A DNA stretch of 20,321 nucleotides from a virus, in the IMG/VR virus record IMGVR_UViG_3300027844_000093, positions 1-20,321 of that record. One strand, 5' to 3'. Shown here one piece after another: positions 8,597 through 15,941 of the stretch. The position numbers were made by a program, and so were the translations under genes. Each line of letters begins with the position of its first letter. The stretch's first letter is position 1. The notes under the pieces were generated by a model that was given only the letters and a program-made list of their open reading frames with translations, did no database searches and was not told the origin of the DNA.

Positions 8597-8618
8597 GGTA
8601 AGCCCCGAAGGGCTTACC
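8597..8618 (-). terminator. Hairpin with UUCG loop after the capsid 2 / decoration genes
   Basis: On the minus strand the 9-base arms GGTAAGCCC and GGGCTTACC are perfectly complementary around a TTCG tetraloop, the very stable C(UUCG)G type. It lies 18 bases past the stop of the 158-aa gene. The following bases (CCTAATTTAAC) are not a proper U tract, so it may be a leaky terminator or an RNA-end stabiliser that lowers expression of the genes downstream. Confidence 0.75.
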
Positions 8619-8635
8619 GAGATATTACATACTAC

Positions 8636-9112
8636 TTAGTTGTATTGATATTTTACAACTAATTCAAATCTACCTGCTGTTAAAGCTACAGACATTGCTA
8701 CGACTACTTCACATGCTGCTGTACCAATAGTTTTACCTATTAGTGCACCTGCACCTGCTGTACGAGTACCTTTTGTAGTAACTGCAGTATTATCAAGTTG
8801 TGCAGCTGCTGCAAGTCCATCTGGATCAACAGAAACACCGGCAGTAGTAGTTAAACCTACTGTCATTGCTGTAGATGATCCAGCGGCTCCTGCTGTTAAA
8901 ACACGCAGATGAGCACTTAGAACTGTGCAATTAGCTGGAAGTACCTGTTCTAAATTACTTGCAGTATATGTAGGTAACTTATCCCAGTCAAATGTCCAAC
9001 TTGCTTCTTTTACTTTACCAACTGAGTTGTCCTGACCGCCATATTGGTTGTCAGTTCCTCGGACGCCATAATGGTTGGCTACGCCTCTTTTACTTCCTAT
9101 TTCATATCCCAT
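8636..9112 (-). CDS. Capsid decoration-like protein
   Basis: The 158-aa product starts MGYEIGSKRGVANHYGVRG and contains a region rich in Ala, Thr, Val and Gly (about 60-140) that predicts small beta strands; it ends in a typical strand (GRFELVVKYQYN). There is one unpaired-looking cysteine near residue 62 and one near 135. The gene follows the second major capsid gene by 9 bases, with a strong ribosome site (CTAGGAGATTATA before ATG). A small beta-rich protein made in large amounts with the capsid protein is most simply a head decoration (cement) protein, but I know no firm family for it. It ends just before the hairpin at 8597-8618, so it shares the capsid protein transcript. Confidence 0.68.
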   Translation of the reverse strand: MGYEIGSKRGVANHYGVRGTDNQYGGQDNSVGKVKEASWTFDWDKLPTYTASNLEQVLPANCTVLSAHLRVLTAGAAGSSTAMTVGLTTTAGVSVDPDGLAAAAQLDNTAVTTKGTRTAGAGALIGKTIGTAACEVVVAMSVALTAGRFELVVKYQYN

Positions 9113-9121
9113 TATAATCTC

Positions 9122-10117
9122 CTAGTAAGCAGATGGGCTTGTTAAAAGCACACCTAAAGTATCAACTCGTTGAGCTCCTAAGCCGAATCGAGAAGTAACT
9201 TGATACTTGTCACCCCTTTCTTCTTCAGCTCTCCAGCCTTCAGTCATTGGTGCACGTCTCCATGCATGCATGATTGGTTTACATGAATCATCTGCTACGC
9301 ACATGAACACGTTTGCTTTATCACCAATAGCTGCTGTTTCAGATGTAAGTCCATATGCAACAGCATTTAGTGCTTCAGTAGCAGTTATTGCTGGTAGGAA
9401 GTTAGATGTATAAACATCCCATCCCATAATGTTTCTCACAAACTTATGATCTCTTGCGAAACCTTCATTTAGAACACCCACAAATTGTGGAGTATTATCA
9501 ACGACTGTTGTTGCAGAAATCAATGTGTTAAGTGTAGCCTCTACGATAGGGTCAACGATTGCAATTCTGCCACCTGCTGGTGCGTTTGCTTTATCGAAAG
9601 ACAATTTCATAGCTACAAAATCAGCTAATGTAGTTGTACGTGCATTAGCTGCTGCAGATCCTACCCAACGGTGAGGTCTTGCATTCACTAAGTTAAGTCC
9701 ATCTGCGCCACCAGTTTTATCCTGGGCAGCATCTGCTACGGCTAAGAATCGTGATTCATGGTTTTCACCAAGAGCACGTGTTGATTCCATAGCTCGCATA
9801 GCCATTAATGTATCTACCTGTGAACCATCTTCACGTAGGTCATCAGATACTTTCCAAGCATCACCGATATAATCAGTAATAGCTAGGGTAATAGTACCTG
9901 TGTCTATGTTAGTAAAGTTCAGAGGCACATCCTCTGCTGCATCTTGAAGTGTTACAGTACCAACTGTTTTAATGTTTAGTGTTGTACCTGAACCGAAGTC
10001 TGTTACATCACGCCACATCCCTTCTGGAAGAAGGTAGTCGTGTAAGTTATCAAGAATAAACTGAGAATATTGCTGCGCTTCAATGAACGCAGTGGTATTA
10101 CTTGTCAGTTGTGCCAT
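9122..10117 (-). CDS. Major capsid protein 2 (HK97-fold, T7-like head module)
   Basis: The 331-aa product starts MAQLTSNTTAFIEAQQYSQF, has an N-terminal helix and then strands with FGSGTTLNIKTVGTVTLQDA (about 42-62), a long 'spine' helix near 100-125 (VDTLMAMRAMESTRALGENH), and a strand-rich C-terminal half (KVFMC-like strand, RRAPMTEGWRAEEERGDKYQ, LGAQRVDTLGVLL). This order of E-loop, spine helix, A-domain strands matches HK97-fold capsid proteins. It sits directly after a scaffold gene and before a decoration gene. Start at 10117 has TTAGGAGACTAAAAA before the ATG; the stop is TAG. It does not resemble the capsid gene at 19123-20112. GC content looks higher and codon use more even than in its neighbours, as often in highly expressed phage genes. 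Confidence 0.88.
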   Translation of the reverse strand: MAQLTSNTTAFIEAQQYSQFILDNLHDYLLPEGMWRDVTDFGSGTTLNIKTVGTVTLQDAAEDVPLNFTNIDTGTITLAITDYIGDAWKVSDDLREDGSQVDTLMAMRAMESTRALGENHESRFLAVADAAQDKTGGADGLNLVNARPHRWVGSAAANARTTTLADFVAMKLSFDKANAPAGGRIAIVDPIVEATLNTLISATTVVDNTPQFVGVLNEGFARDHKFVRNIMGWDVYTSNFLPAITATEALNAVAYGLTSETAAIGDKANVFMCVADDSCKPIMHAWRRAPMTEGWRAEEERGDKYQVTSRFGLGAQRVDTLGVLLTSPSAY

Positions 10118-10128
10118 TTTTTAGTCTC

Positions 10129-10845
10129 CTAAGACTGTTGTTTTATTTTCTCGCCTGCTCGTCCCCACGCTCTCAATAAGTCCTTAGTTGAACCACCCTC
10201 TACTTTAGCTGACAAAGCTTCAGGAGCTGCGGTATTACTAAGAGCTTCTGTATTAACATCACTTGAAGAATTACCTACAGGTGGTATAGTAGCAGTTAAA
10301 CCTGCTGCTTTTAATACAAGAGTTGGCGAAGTTGCTGCAAGCTCATTTAGTTTTGTAACGGTAACATTTAGTTCTTTAGCTATAGAGTTATATGTAGCTT
10401 CAGCTTTATCTCCATACTGAGCAGTAAACTTTGCAGCTACTGCTTTAGCATTGGAATCTGCTTGAGCTTTATTTTCTCTAATAGATAAAGTTTTATTAAC
10501 TAAATCCATTACGTTATCTTGATTAATCTCAGCACCTTGAGTGGTATTCTCTATTGGCTGTGATCCAGACTTAAGTTCATCTATAAGTTCCTGAGTAGTT
10601 TGTCTCTTAGTCAGTTCTTCTTTTACTTCAGCAAGTTCAGACTCGAGAGTCTCAATATGCTTTTGTGCATGAGGTACTGATCTTAGAGCATCTTCTGGGC
10701 TCTGGTACTTTTTACCTTCACCAACTAATTCTTGAGCTTCGGTCGGAATCTCGAATGTTTTTGGTGGAGTATCTGTTTGTACAGCCTCAGTTGTATTTGG
10801 CTCTACAGGTGTTTCAGTTGTTTCTGTTTTTACTTCATCTTCCAT
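10129..10845 (-). CDS. Capsid scaffolding protein (module 2)
   Basis: The 238-aa product starts MEDEVKTETTETPVEPNTTE. The frame is open 10 codons further upstream (ATG at 10875), but the ATG at 10845 has a textbook ribosome site (AAGGAGATAAG) and is chosen here. The N-terminus is acidic and disordered (1-45), followed by a motif KKYQSPEDALRSVPHAQKHI near 50-70, a strong coiled coil (LESELAEVKEELTKR, about 72-90), and a helical C-terminal part with a basic end (RAWGRAGEKIKQQS). Acidic, helical, directly before the capsid gene: this is the typical scaffold that guides capsid shell assembly and then leaves. The ALxSxPHAQKHI motif is common in scaffolds of podoviruses. Confidence 0.85.
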   Translation of the reverse strand: MEDEVKTETTETPVEPNTTEAVQTDTPPKTFEIPTEAQELVGEGKKYQSPEDALRSVPHAQKHIETLESELAEVKEELTKRQTTQELIDELKSGSQPIENTTQGAEINQDNVMDLVNKTLSIRENKAQADSNAKAVAAKFTAQYGDKAEATYNSIAKELNVTVTKLNELAATSPTLVLKAAGLTATIPPVGNSSSDVNTEALSNTAAPEALSAKVEGGSTKDLLRAWGRAGEKIKQQS

Positions 10846-10846
10846 G

Positions 10847-11071
10847 TTACTTATCTCCTTGGTCAGGTATTGCATTTAATAATTTAGTGTATGCTCTTTG
10901 TAATCCTCTTTGGTAAGCTTGAAACTCAGACCAGCAAGGTTTACTAAAGTTCTCTTCATCCATACACTTTCGTTGTGCAAGATCAAATTGATCTTCTAAG
11001 TAAGCTCTTATTTCTCTAAAAGCTTCTATCTTTGTTAGGGCTTTGCCCTTTTCTGATTTTAAATCTATCAT
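10847..11071 (-). CDS. Small helical protein of unknown function ahead of scaffold
   Basis: The 74-aa product is charged and helical (KIEAFREIRAYLEDQFDLAQ near 14-33), with two cysteines near residues 36 and 46, and no motif I recognise. Its stop lies one base before the scaffold start, whose ribosome site is inside its last codons, so the two are probably coupled. The ATG at 11071 falls almost exactly where transcription should begin from the promoter at 11078-11106, and no ribosome site precedes it. So it would be translated as a leaderless message, or from transcripts that read through from the portal gene. It is the first gene of the capsid 2 operon. Phages often have a short gene of this kind between portal and scaffold; role unknown. 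Confidence 0.68.
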   Translation of the reverse strand: MIDLKSEKGKALTKIEAFREIRAYLEDQFDLAQRKCMDEENFSKPCWSEFQAYQRGLQRAYTKLLNAIPDQGDK

Positions 11072-11077
11072 ACTAAT

Positions 11078-11106
11078 ATTATATCACATATTACGTTAAA
11101 AGTCAA
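11078..11106 (-). promoter_or_regulatory. Near-consensus sigma70 promoter for the scaffold / capsid 2 operon
   Basis: On the minus strand TTGACT (11106-11101) is followed by exactly 17 bases and then TATAAT (11083-11078), preceded by TGA, which gives an extended -10 (TGn). This is one of the few intergenic gaps in the window, between the portal stop and the 74-aa gene. It should be read by the host housekeeping RNA polymerase and drive the 74-aa, scaffold, capsid and decoration genes. The expected start of transcription is near 11071. Confidence 0.82.
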
Positions 11107-11108
11107 GC

Positions 11109-12938
11109 CTATTCAGGTACATCAGCTATAGGATCTATATCTATAGGAAGATCTTGTTCCATTTGCTGAAGATCTTGATTTAGCGTTTCTTCCTCTATTC
11201 CAGGAGTTTGCTGTTGATCTTGTATATCTTGTTGTATTTGCATTTTAAGTTTCTCTTGTTCTGCAGCTTCAAATATAGCAGCATTATCTTGAATAAAGCC
11301 ATACTTTTCAAAACCCATATATTCTTCTACCATTATAGCTAGATTCTTAGGCGAAATATGTGGAGATATTATTTGTCCAATTGGACTATTGAATACTCCT
11401 AAAATATTCTGTAATAGTTGTGCTCTAGCAGCATAATGTCTAGCACCAACAGGTCTTATCTTTCCTCTAGAAGTCAAATCTTCTTTAGTTACAGATAAGA
11501 AGTCTTGTACACCAAAATCATCATCATATACTTTAGATAGTTCTGGTAAATTTAGATTACGTTTAGCAGTTTCTAACATTGTATTAAGAATAGGTTCTAA
11601 GAACTCTACTTCAAATTGATTAATCTTATTCTGGAATATTCTACCAGCAGCATTCTGTAAAGACTGTACTTCAAAAGCAGTCTTCTCGCCAGGGGTTCTA
11701 ATACCCATAGCTTCTTTAGGAGCCCCAGCCATCTCTTCCATTGTATTCATTAGTGCAGCTAATTCATTATTAACTTGGAAAGCAGCAGGATTAGGGGGTA
11801 ACATATCTACAGCACCATCCTCTTGTAACTGTATTACAGCTTCAGGTCCCCAAGTAAATGGTTCTACATCACCTTTAAGTACCATTGGGGGATGGATAGT
11901 TAAATCTAAAGCATCAGCTTTAAGATTCTCTAAGTGATCTAATCTATATTGAATACCTACTAGATTATCTAGAGGTCCCATACCATAAAGGTTATCAGGT
12001 CTCTTTCTCCATCCTACATGATGTTTAGTATCATGACCAATGTAACTAGGATTTTCTATATTCCTAATAACATAACTTCTATCAATGATAGTTATAATTC
12101 TATTTTTATGTAATTTATCTGCAGCACTATCATAGTAGTCTCCTTCAAATTGAAGTATCTCTACCATTCCAGATTGATAATATTCTTGTAAAGTTCCAAA
12201 GCCATCTGCTATATAAGCACTTGCTTTATTAACATCTTCCATCCTAAACATTGAGATTGACTTTCTAACTTTTAATGCTTTATCAAAGATAGCCTTTTTA
12301 TATTGTAAGTCTGGTCGTGTATCTATTTCACCTTTTAATTCTCCTACAGTTTTAACATATCTTGTAAACTTAGGACTCTTTGCAAAAGAAGTAGCTATTG
12401 GATTAAATACAATATCAAATGGTGAAACTCTTACAAGTTTAGGACCATTATATGTAGTTATAGTTTCTTCTGTAATAGGATCTACATGAGATTCATTTAT
12501 ATACTGAACTTCCCCAAAGCAATTCCCATAGTCAATATAGTCAGCTACTAAATCAGCGATAGTTTCTCTAAATCCACCTTCTTTTAGTTTAGTTTTCATG
12601 TAAGCTTCTATAGCTCTACGCTTTTTCATCGTAGATGATTCCATAGTAGCACCTTCCCATTTCATCCAATCTTCATTAGGGAATAAAGCATCCATATAGT
12701 TAGCATGTAGATTATCTCTAATCTGTGTTAGTTTAGGAAGAGTAGTCTTATTTTTCCAAGGTAGAGTACTATTAGATGTACTTGTAGTATCAGTAGCAAA
12801 TAGATAATTTCTTAGTTCTCTCCACTCAGCTTCTTTACTATTTCTTTGAATCCACCATTGATTATATAACCCAGCTAATTCTTTAGCTATGTTTTCTTGT
12901 GCTATTAATCCTTGAATTTCTGCTACTTCACCAGCCAT
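11109..12938 (-). CDS. Portal protein
   Basis: The 609-aa product forms the dodecameric ring through which DNA enters and leaves the head. It starts MAGEVAEIQGLIAQENIAKE and has the podovirus portal pattern: an N-terminal helical region with WWIQRNSKEAEWRELRNYLF (28-47), a conserved LPKLTQIRDNLHANYMDALF (near 68-87), a segment KHHVGWRKRPDNLYGMGPLD (near 303-322), and a helical C-terminus rich in Gln/Glu (from about 555), which suits a barrel reaching into the capsid. Size agrees with T7-like portals (about 520-600). Start at 12938 has AAGGAATTAAT before the ATG. It lies 9 bases after terminase, and its end is followed by the sigma70 promoter. Confidence 0.9.
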   Translation of the reverse strand: MAGEVAEIQGLIAQENIAKELAGLYNQWWIQRNSKEAEWRELRNYLFATDTTSTSNSTLPWKNKTTLPKLTQIRDNLHANYMDALFPNEDWMKWEGATMESSTMKKRRAIEAYMKTKLKEGGFRETIADLVADYIDYGNCFGEVQYINESHVDPITEETITTYNGPKLVRVSPFDIVFNPIATSFAKSPKFTRYVKTVGELKGEIDTRPDLQYKKAIFDKALKVRKSISMFRMEDVNKASAYIADGFGTLQEYYQSGMVEILQFEGDYYDSAADKLHKNRIITIIDRSYVIRNIENPSYIGHDTKHHVGWRKRPDNLYGMGPLDNLVGIQYRLDHLENLKADALDLTIHPPMVLKGDVEPFTWGPEAVIQLQEDGAVDMLPPNPAAFQVNNELAALMNTMEEMAGAPKEAMGIRTPGEKTAFEVQSLQNAAGRIFQNKINQFEVEFLEPILNTMLETAKRNLNLPELSKVYDDDFGVQDFLSVTKEDLTSRGKIRPVGARHYAARAQLLQNILGVFNSPIGQIISPHISPKNLAIMVEEYMGFEKYGFIQDNAAIFEAAEQEKLKMQIQQDIQDQQQTPGIEEETLNQDLQQMEQDLPIDIDPIADVPE

Positions 12939-12947
12939 ATTAATTCC

Positions 12948-14480
12948 TTAATTAAAACTCACTCCACCAAAACGGTTATGAGTCATTGTTTTTTTATTTA
13001 GTCCTAAGTTCATATGAGCTCTTAGTTTAGGTACTAAAGATATTGCCATTGCATTTGATAGTGCATCTTTAATGTCATCATGAGGTGGGTGTACCATTAC
13101 AAGCTCTTCTTCTAATGTTTGACAGTTACCACCTTTATAATGCCATACTTGTAGGTTATCATACTTAGGTTCAAGTACTGCTCCTACTCTTTGTGCTTTA
13201 TCTCCTAGATGTCTAGTAGGTCTAAACTCATCTACAGATAAAGGTATTCCGTTTGGTTTAAGATAACTGTCTTTTAGTTCTTTTACGATAGTCTGTTGTG
13301 CTACTGTTATCTCTGCTCTTATCTTTCTAAAGCCCCATTTTTCCCAAGCGTGTAAAATATGTGTATAATAATCTACAATCTTTTCTGTTTTAAATCTATC
13401 TATATCTAATATATAATAATTAGCTTGGTGGTCTACACCGATAACTACTAAAGCAGTATAATCAGCTTGTTTTCTTAATGAGAAAGCAAAATCAATAGCA
13501 GCATAAACATTTAATTTTCTATCTCTTATATACCAATCACCTTCTTTATTTGTTACATTAGCCCTATCAAAGTATTGAAAATTTTCTTTATTAATCCTGG
13601 CACTTTCAGTAGTATTTGGATCATTATAGTACTGTGCAAAAAACTGAGTTGTATCAATATATTTTGCCTTAATCCTAGCCAACTCTTTACTATCGAATCC
13701 AAATGCTTTTCCATCTTTCCTTGTCCTTTTAGCCCATAAAAACTCTCCGTCTGTTTCTACGACTCGTTGGAACAATTCGTATACTTCCTTCTCTTCGAGT
13801 ACTTCTCCTTCATCATCATAATATACTTCTTTCATATTAATCATAGTATCATATATATCACGGGGATGATACCTAGTTCCTACAACCCATTCCTGTGCTC
13901 CTGGATTTTCAATAGAAGCTAACTGTGAATAGGCATTCTCTACTTTCTCTCTACCTTCTTCCGTATAGGCATTCCCTGGTACAACAATGTCATCAAGTAC
14001 GACAATATCTGCGTGGAAGCCTGTAGTATTACTAGTAAGACCAACAGCTTTACAAGTAGCATCTCTTATTCCCTCCAGTTTACGTTGAGGATGGTCAACA
14101 GCTATTTCAGCTACTGCCCACCTCTCTCGTTTCCCTTCTTCTGGGTGAATCATATCACTCCAGTATCTACGATAGATTGATGAATCTATTATCTGTTTAA
14201 TTGCATATAACTGTTTCTCTGCTAAGTCAGCTGTTGCTGATACATAAAGAACAGTTGTTTCAGGATGCTTAGTTATCCACCAAGCAGTCCTATAAGCAGC
14301 TAGTTTACTCTTCATATGTCCACGAGGAAGTAATACTAACTGATTATCTTTAGCTTCTTGTCTACTCCACCATGATATAAGTTCTTCATGTAATGCACCA
14401 TACAATATATGTGGAGCAACTAACTTAATAAATGTTATAAGATCCGCTTCTGCCGCTTCTCTTATTAAATCATTTTTCAA
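12948..14480 (-). CDS. Terminase large subunit
   Basis: The 510-aa product is the ATP-driven packaging motor and nuclease. The ATPase part shows a Walker A-like motif LPRGHMKSK (51-59), Walker B VVLDD (160-164) and a coupling motif VGTRYHP (200-206). The RNase H-like nuclease part shows D330 in YAAIDFAF and the acidic cluster HDDIKDA (467-473). Length is normal for the family. The start codon is TTG at 14480, directly after the TAA of the upstream 60-aa gene; there is no ATG until codon 56, which would remove Walker A, so TTG is accepted. The ribosome site is weak (AAGAG), suggesting translational coupling. No clear small terminase is visible next to it. Confidence 0.93.
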   Translation of the reverse strand: MKNDLIREAAEADLITFIKLVAPHILYGALHEELISWWSRQEAKDNQLVLLPRGHMKSKLAAYRTAWWITKHPETTVLYVSATADLAEKQLYAIKQIIDSSIYRRYWSDMIHPEEGKRERWAVAEIAVDHPQRKLEGIRDATCKAVGLTSNTTGFHADIVVLDDIVVPGNAYTEEGREKVENAYSQLASIENPGAQEWVVGTRYHPRDIYDTMINMKEVYYDDEGEVLEEKEVYELFQRVVETDGEFLWAKRTRKDGKAFGFDSKELARIKAKYIDTTQFFAQYYNDPNTTESARINKENFQYFDRANVTNKEGDWYIRDRKLNVYAAIDFAFSLRKQADYTALVVIGVDHQANYYILDIDRFKTEKIVDYYTHILHAWEKWGFRKIRAEITVAQQTIVKELKDSYLKPNGIPLSVDEFRPTRHLGDKAQRVGAVLEPKYDNLQVWHYKGGNCQTLEEELVMVHPPHDDIKDALSNAMAISLVPKLRAHMNLGLNKKTMTHNRFGGVSFN

Positions 14481-14663
14481 TTACAGTTTACTCTTTATCC
14501 AAACCCATACTCTATTCTTTAACCAAGATGGTATATCTTTTAAGCTTTTAGGAGCTAAATCTTGATATGTGTTTATAATACTATAGTATAATGTAAACCA
14601 ACGAAATTCTAAATATTCTTCCCAAATGTATAAAATAATAATAATATATAATAGATGTTCCAA
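14481..14663 (-). CDS. Small membrane-anchored protein, TTG start
   Basis: The 60-aa product has a hydrophobic N-terminal helix (LLYIIIILYIW, residues 4-14) and a basic, tryptophan-rich C-terminus (WLKNRVWVWIKSKL). It starts with TTG at 14663, directly after the TAA of the upstream gene, and has an unusually strong ribosome site (GAGGAGAAG) seven or so bases before it. That combination makes it likely to be real in spite of the rare start. One membrane segment with a basic tail could suit a pinholin or a small lysis or packaging helper, but no family is recognised. It lies just before terminase and the two are joined by a second TAA-TTG junction. Confidence 0.65.
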   Translation of the reverse strand: MEHLLYIIIILYIWEEYLEFRWFTLYYSIINTYQDLAPKSLKDIPSWLKNRVWVWIKSKL

Positions 14664-14873
14664 TTACTTCTCCTCAGTTGTTAATGCTATCTGTAGTTTT
14701 AAAAGAAAAGCTTCTTTACCTGTATTTAGTTGATCTAAATTAAATAACAATTGATTAGTCTTTCTTTCTAAATCACCTATATGTTGAAACATTACTGTTT
14801 GTTCTTTATTTAAATCTTCTACAAAGTACTCTTTCCCGTGTAACTCAAATGGTGTTTTTTTGGTTTTTGCCAT
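14664..14873 (-). CDS. Small coiled-coil protein, DUF6447-like
   Basis: The 69-aa product starts MAKTKKTPFELHGKEYFVED and continues with a helix-rich stretch (LNKEQTVMFQHIGDLERKTN, LLFNLDQLNTGKEAFLLKLQ) likely to form a short coiled coil. It resembles small proteins common in cyanophage and other marine phage genomes (DUF6447 by recall). Function unknown. The start at 14873 has an excellent ribosome site (GGAGAAATAAAA before ATG), which lies within the end of the iscU-like gene two bases upstream. Because it is so close to terminase, a cryptic small-terminase role cannot be excluded, although it lacks a recognisable helix-turn-helix. Confidence 0.7.
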   Translation of the reverse strand: MAKTKKTPFELHGKEYFVEDLNKEQTVMFQHIGDLERKTNQLLFNLDQLNTGKEAFLLKLQIALTTEEK

Positions 14874-14875
14874 TT

Positions 14876-15247
14876 TTATTTCTCCTTAAAATTAGTTATT
14901 GCTGCTTTAATTGCATCTTCTGCTAAAACACTACAATGTATTTTTACTGGCGGTAAAGCTAGTTCTTCTACAATGTCTGTATTTTTTATATCCTGTGCTT
15001 CTGTTAATGTCTTACCTTTTAATAATTCTGTAACTAAACTACTTGATGCAATTGCTGAACCACATCCATAGGTTTTAAATTTCGCATCTGTTATAACATC
15101 ATTATCTACTTTAATTTGTAGTTTCATAACATCACCACAAGCAGGAGCACCTACCATTCCAGTTCCAACATTAGAGTCAGACTTATCAAAAGAACCTACA
15201 TTTCTTGGGTTCTCATAATGGTCTAATACTTTTTGACTATAAGACAT
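14876..15247 (-). CDS. iscU: Iron-sulfur cluster assembly scaffold, IscU-type
   Basis: The 123-aa product matches bacterial IscU along its whole length. Cluster ligands are all present: C37 (GAPACGDV), D39, C62 (YGCGSAIASSS), H104 and C105 (KIHCSVLAEDAIKAA). The LPPVK loop (98-102) that binds the HscA chaperone is intact, and the N-terminus (YSQKVLDHYENPRNVGSF) is close to that of Escherichia coli IscU as I remember it; only a few C-terminal residues are missing. In cells IscU builds [2Fe-2S] on sulfur from IscS and hands it on with HscA/HscB. None of those partners is encoded here, so the phage protein must use host ones. It shares a TAATG with the erpA-like gene and is followed within 2 bases by a phage gene. 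Function in infection is unknown. Confidence 0.96.
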   Translation of the reverse strand: MSYSQKVLDHYENPRNVGSFDKSDSNVGTGMVGAPACGDVMKLQIKVDNDVITDAKFKTYGCGSAIASSSLVTELLKGKTLTEAQDIKNTDIVEELALPPVKIHCSVLAEDAIKAAITNFKEK

Positions 15248-15567
15248 TAGACTGCGAAACTACTTCCACAACCACAAGATGCTTTAGCACTAGGGTTATG
15301 TATTTGAAATTGAGAGCCTTGTAATGACTCTTTATAATCTATTTCTGCTTCTTGTAAATACTGTAAACTCATTGGGTCTACTAATATTGTACAATTATCT
15401 TTCTCAACTTTTGTATCATCTTCATTTATCTTTTCATCAAATGTAAAACCATATTGCATACCAGAGCATCCACCACCTTCAACATAAACTCTTAAATTAA
15501 TATTAGGGTTATTTTCTTCAGCTATTAAATCTTTTATTTTAATAACTGCATTATCAGTAAGTGTCAT
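15247..15567 (-). CDS. erpA: Iron-sulfur cluster carrier, ErpA-type (A-type carrier)
   Basis: The 106-aa product is an HesB/IscA/SufA-family A-type carrier. Its three cluster cysteines are present: C34 in [13 protein letters not shown], and C98 and C100 in [12 protein letters not shown]. The VDPMSLQYL stretch (63-71) and the exact C-terminal pattern NP.AK..CGCGSSF are those of ErpA rather than IscA. ErpA receives clusters from IscU or SufBCD and passes them to target enzymes, including those of isoprenoid synthesis and respiration. Length is normal. Start at 15567 and stop at 15247 both sit in TAATG overlaps, with the 120-aa gene and the iscU-like gene. So the pair is built into the phage operon and not a loose insertion. 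Confidence 0.95.
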   Translation of the reverse strand: MTLTDNAVIKIKDLIAEENNPNINLRVYVEGGGCSGMQYGFTFDEKINEDDTKVEKDNCTILVDPMSLQYLQEAEIDYKESLQGSQFQIHNPSAKASCGCGSSFAV

Positions 15568-15929
15568 TATTCACTTTCCCAACTTAAAGTTTCTTCATTC
15601 CAAGTATACATTTCTCCATCATCTGGATAAGGTGTAGGTGCTTCCCATTGACAAGTATCTTCATTTAAAGTCCATGATGGATAAGGTTGAGGTGCATAAA
15701 AAGCATCCCTTGTTTCATCATAAGTATATCCAACTCCAGCATAATTCTTTCTAAAGTTATTGTTGTATGAAGTCTGTACCCATACTGAATCAGTATCATT
15801 ATTGAGGGTCTGTATAAAAGATAATCCTAATAATTCTTGTTCTACATTGTTATCATCTAAAATAACTTCATTATTAACTACTATAACTTGTTCTACTATT
15901 CCGTTTTCTATTTTTGCAAAATGTGCCAT
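15567..15929 (-). CDS. Fibre-associated protein of a type common in marine phages
   Basis: The 120-aa product starts [20 protein letters not shown] and ends with repeated aromatic/proline segments: [54 protein letters not shown] know this pattern (NYAG.GYTYD...DAF, PYPSW.L.E) from many cyanophage and pelagic phage genomes, where it lies near tail-fibre genes and is annotated as hypothetical. It is probably a virion-associated protein, perhaps a chaperone or tip of the fibre. The ribosome site before the ATG at 15929 is weak (CGGAAAAAAT). It follows the glycine-rich gene by 12 bases and runs into the erpA-like gene through TAATG. Confidence 0.75.
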   Translation of the reverse strand: MAHFAKIENGIVEQVIVVNNEVILDDNNVEQELLGLSFIQTLNNDTDSVWVQTSYNNNFRKNYAGVGYTYDETRDAFYAPQPYPSWTLNEDTCQWEAPTPYPDDGEMYTWNEETLSWESE

Positions 15930-15941
15930 ATTTTTTCCGTA

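Noticed and set aside
9113-9124. Readthrough or frameshift extension of capsid 2 into the 158-aa gene, as in T7 gp10B
   Set aside because: A TAG stop, then an independent strong ribosome site and ATG; no slippery sequence seen at the end of the capsid gene.
10846-10875. Longer start for the scaffold gene (ATG at 10875)
   Set aside because: The ATG at 10845 has a perfect ribosome site, and the longer start would overlap the 74-aa gene without one.
11037-11049. Small hairpin AGGGC / GCCCT near the start of the 74-aa gene
   Set aside because: Five-base stem with a three-base loop inside coding sequence and no U tract; too weak to call.
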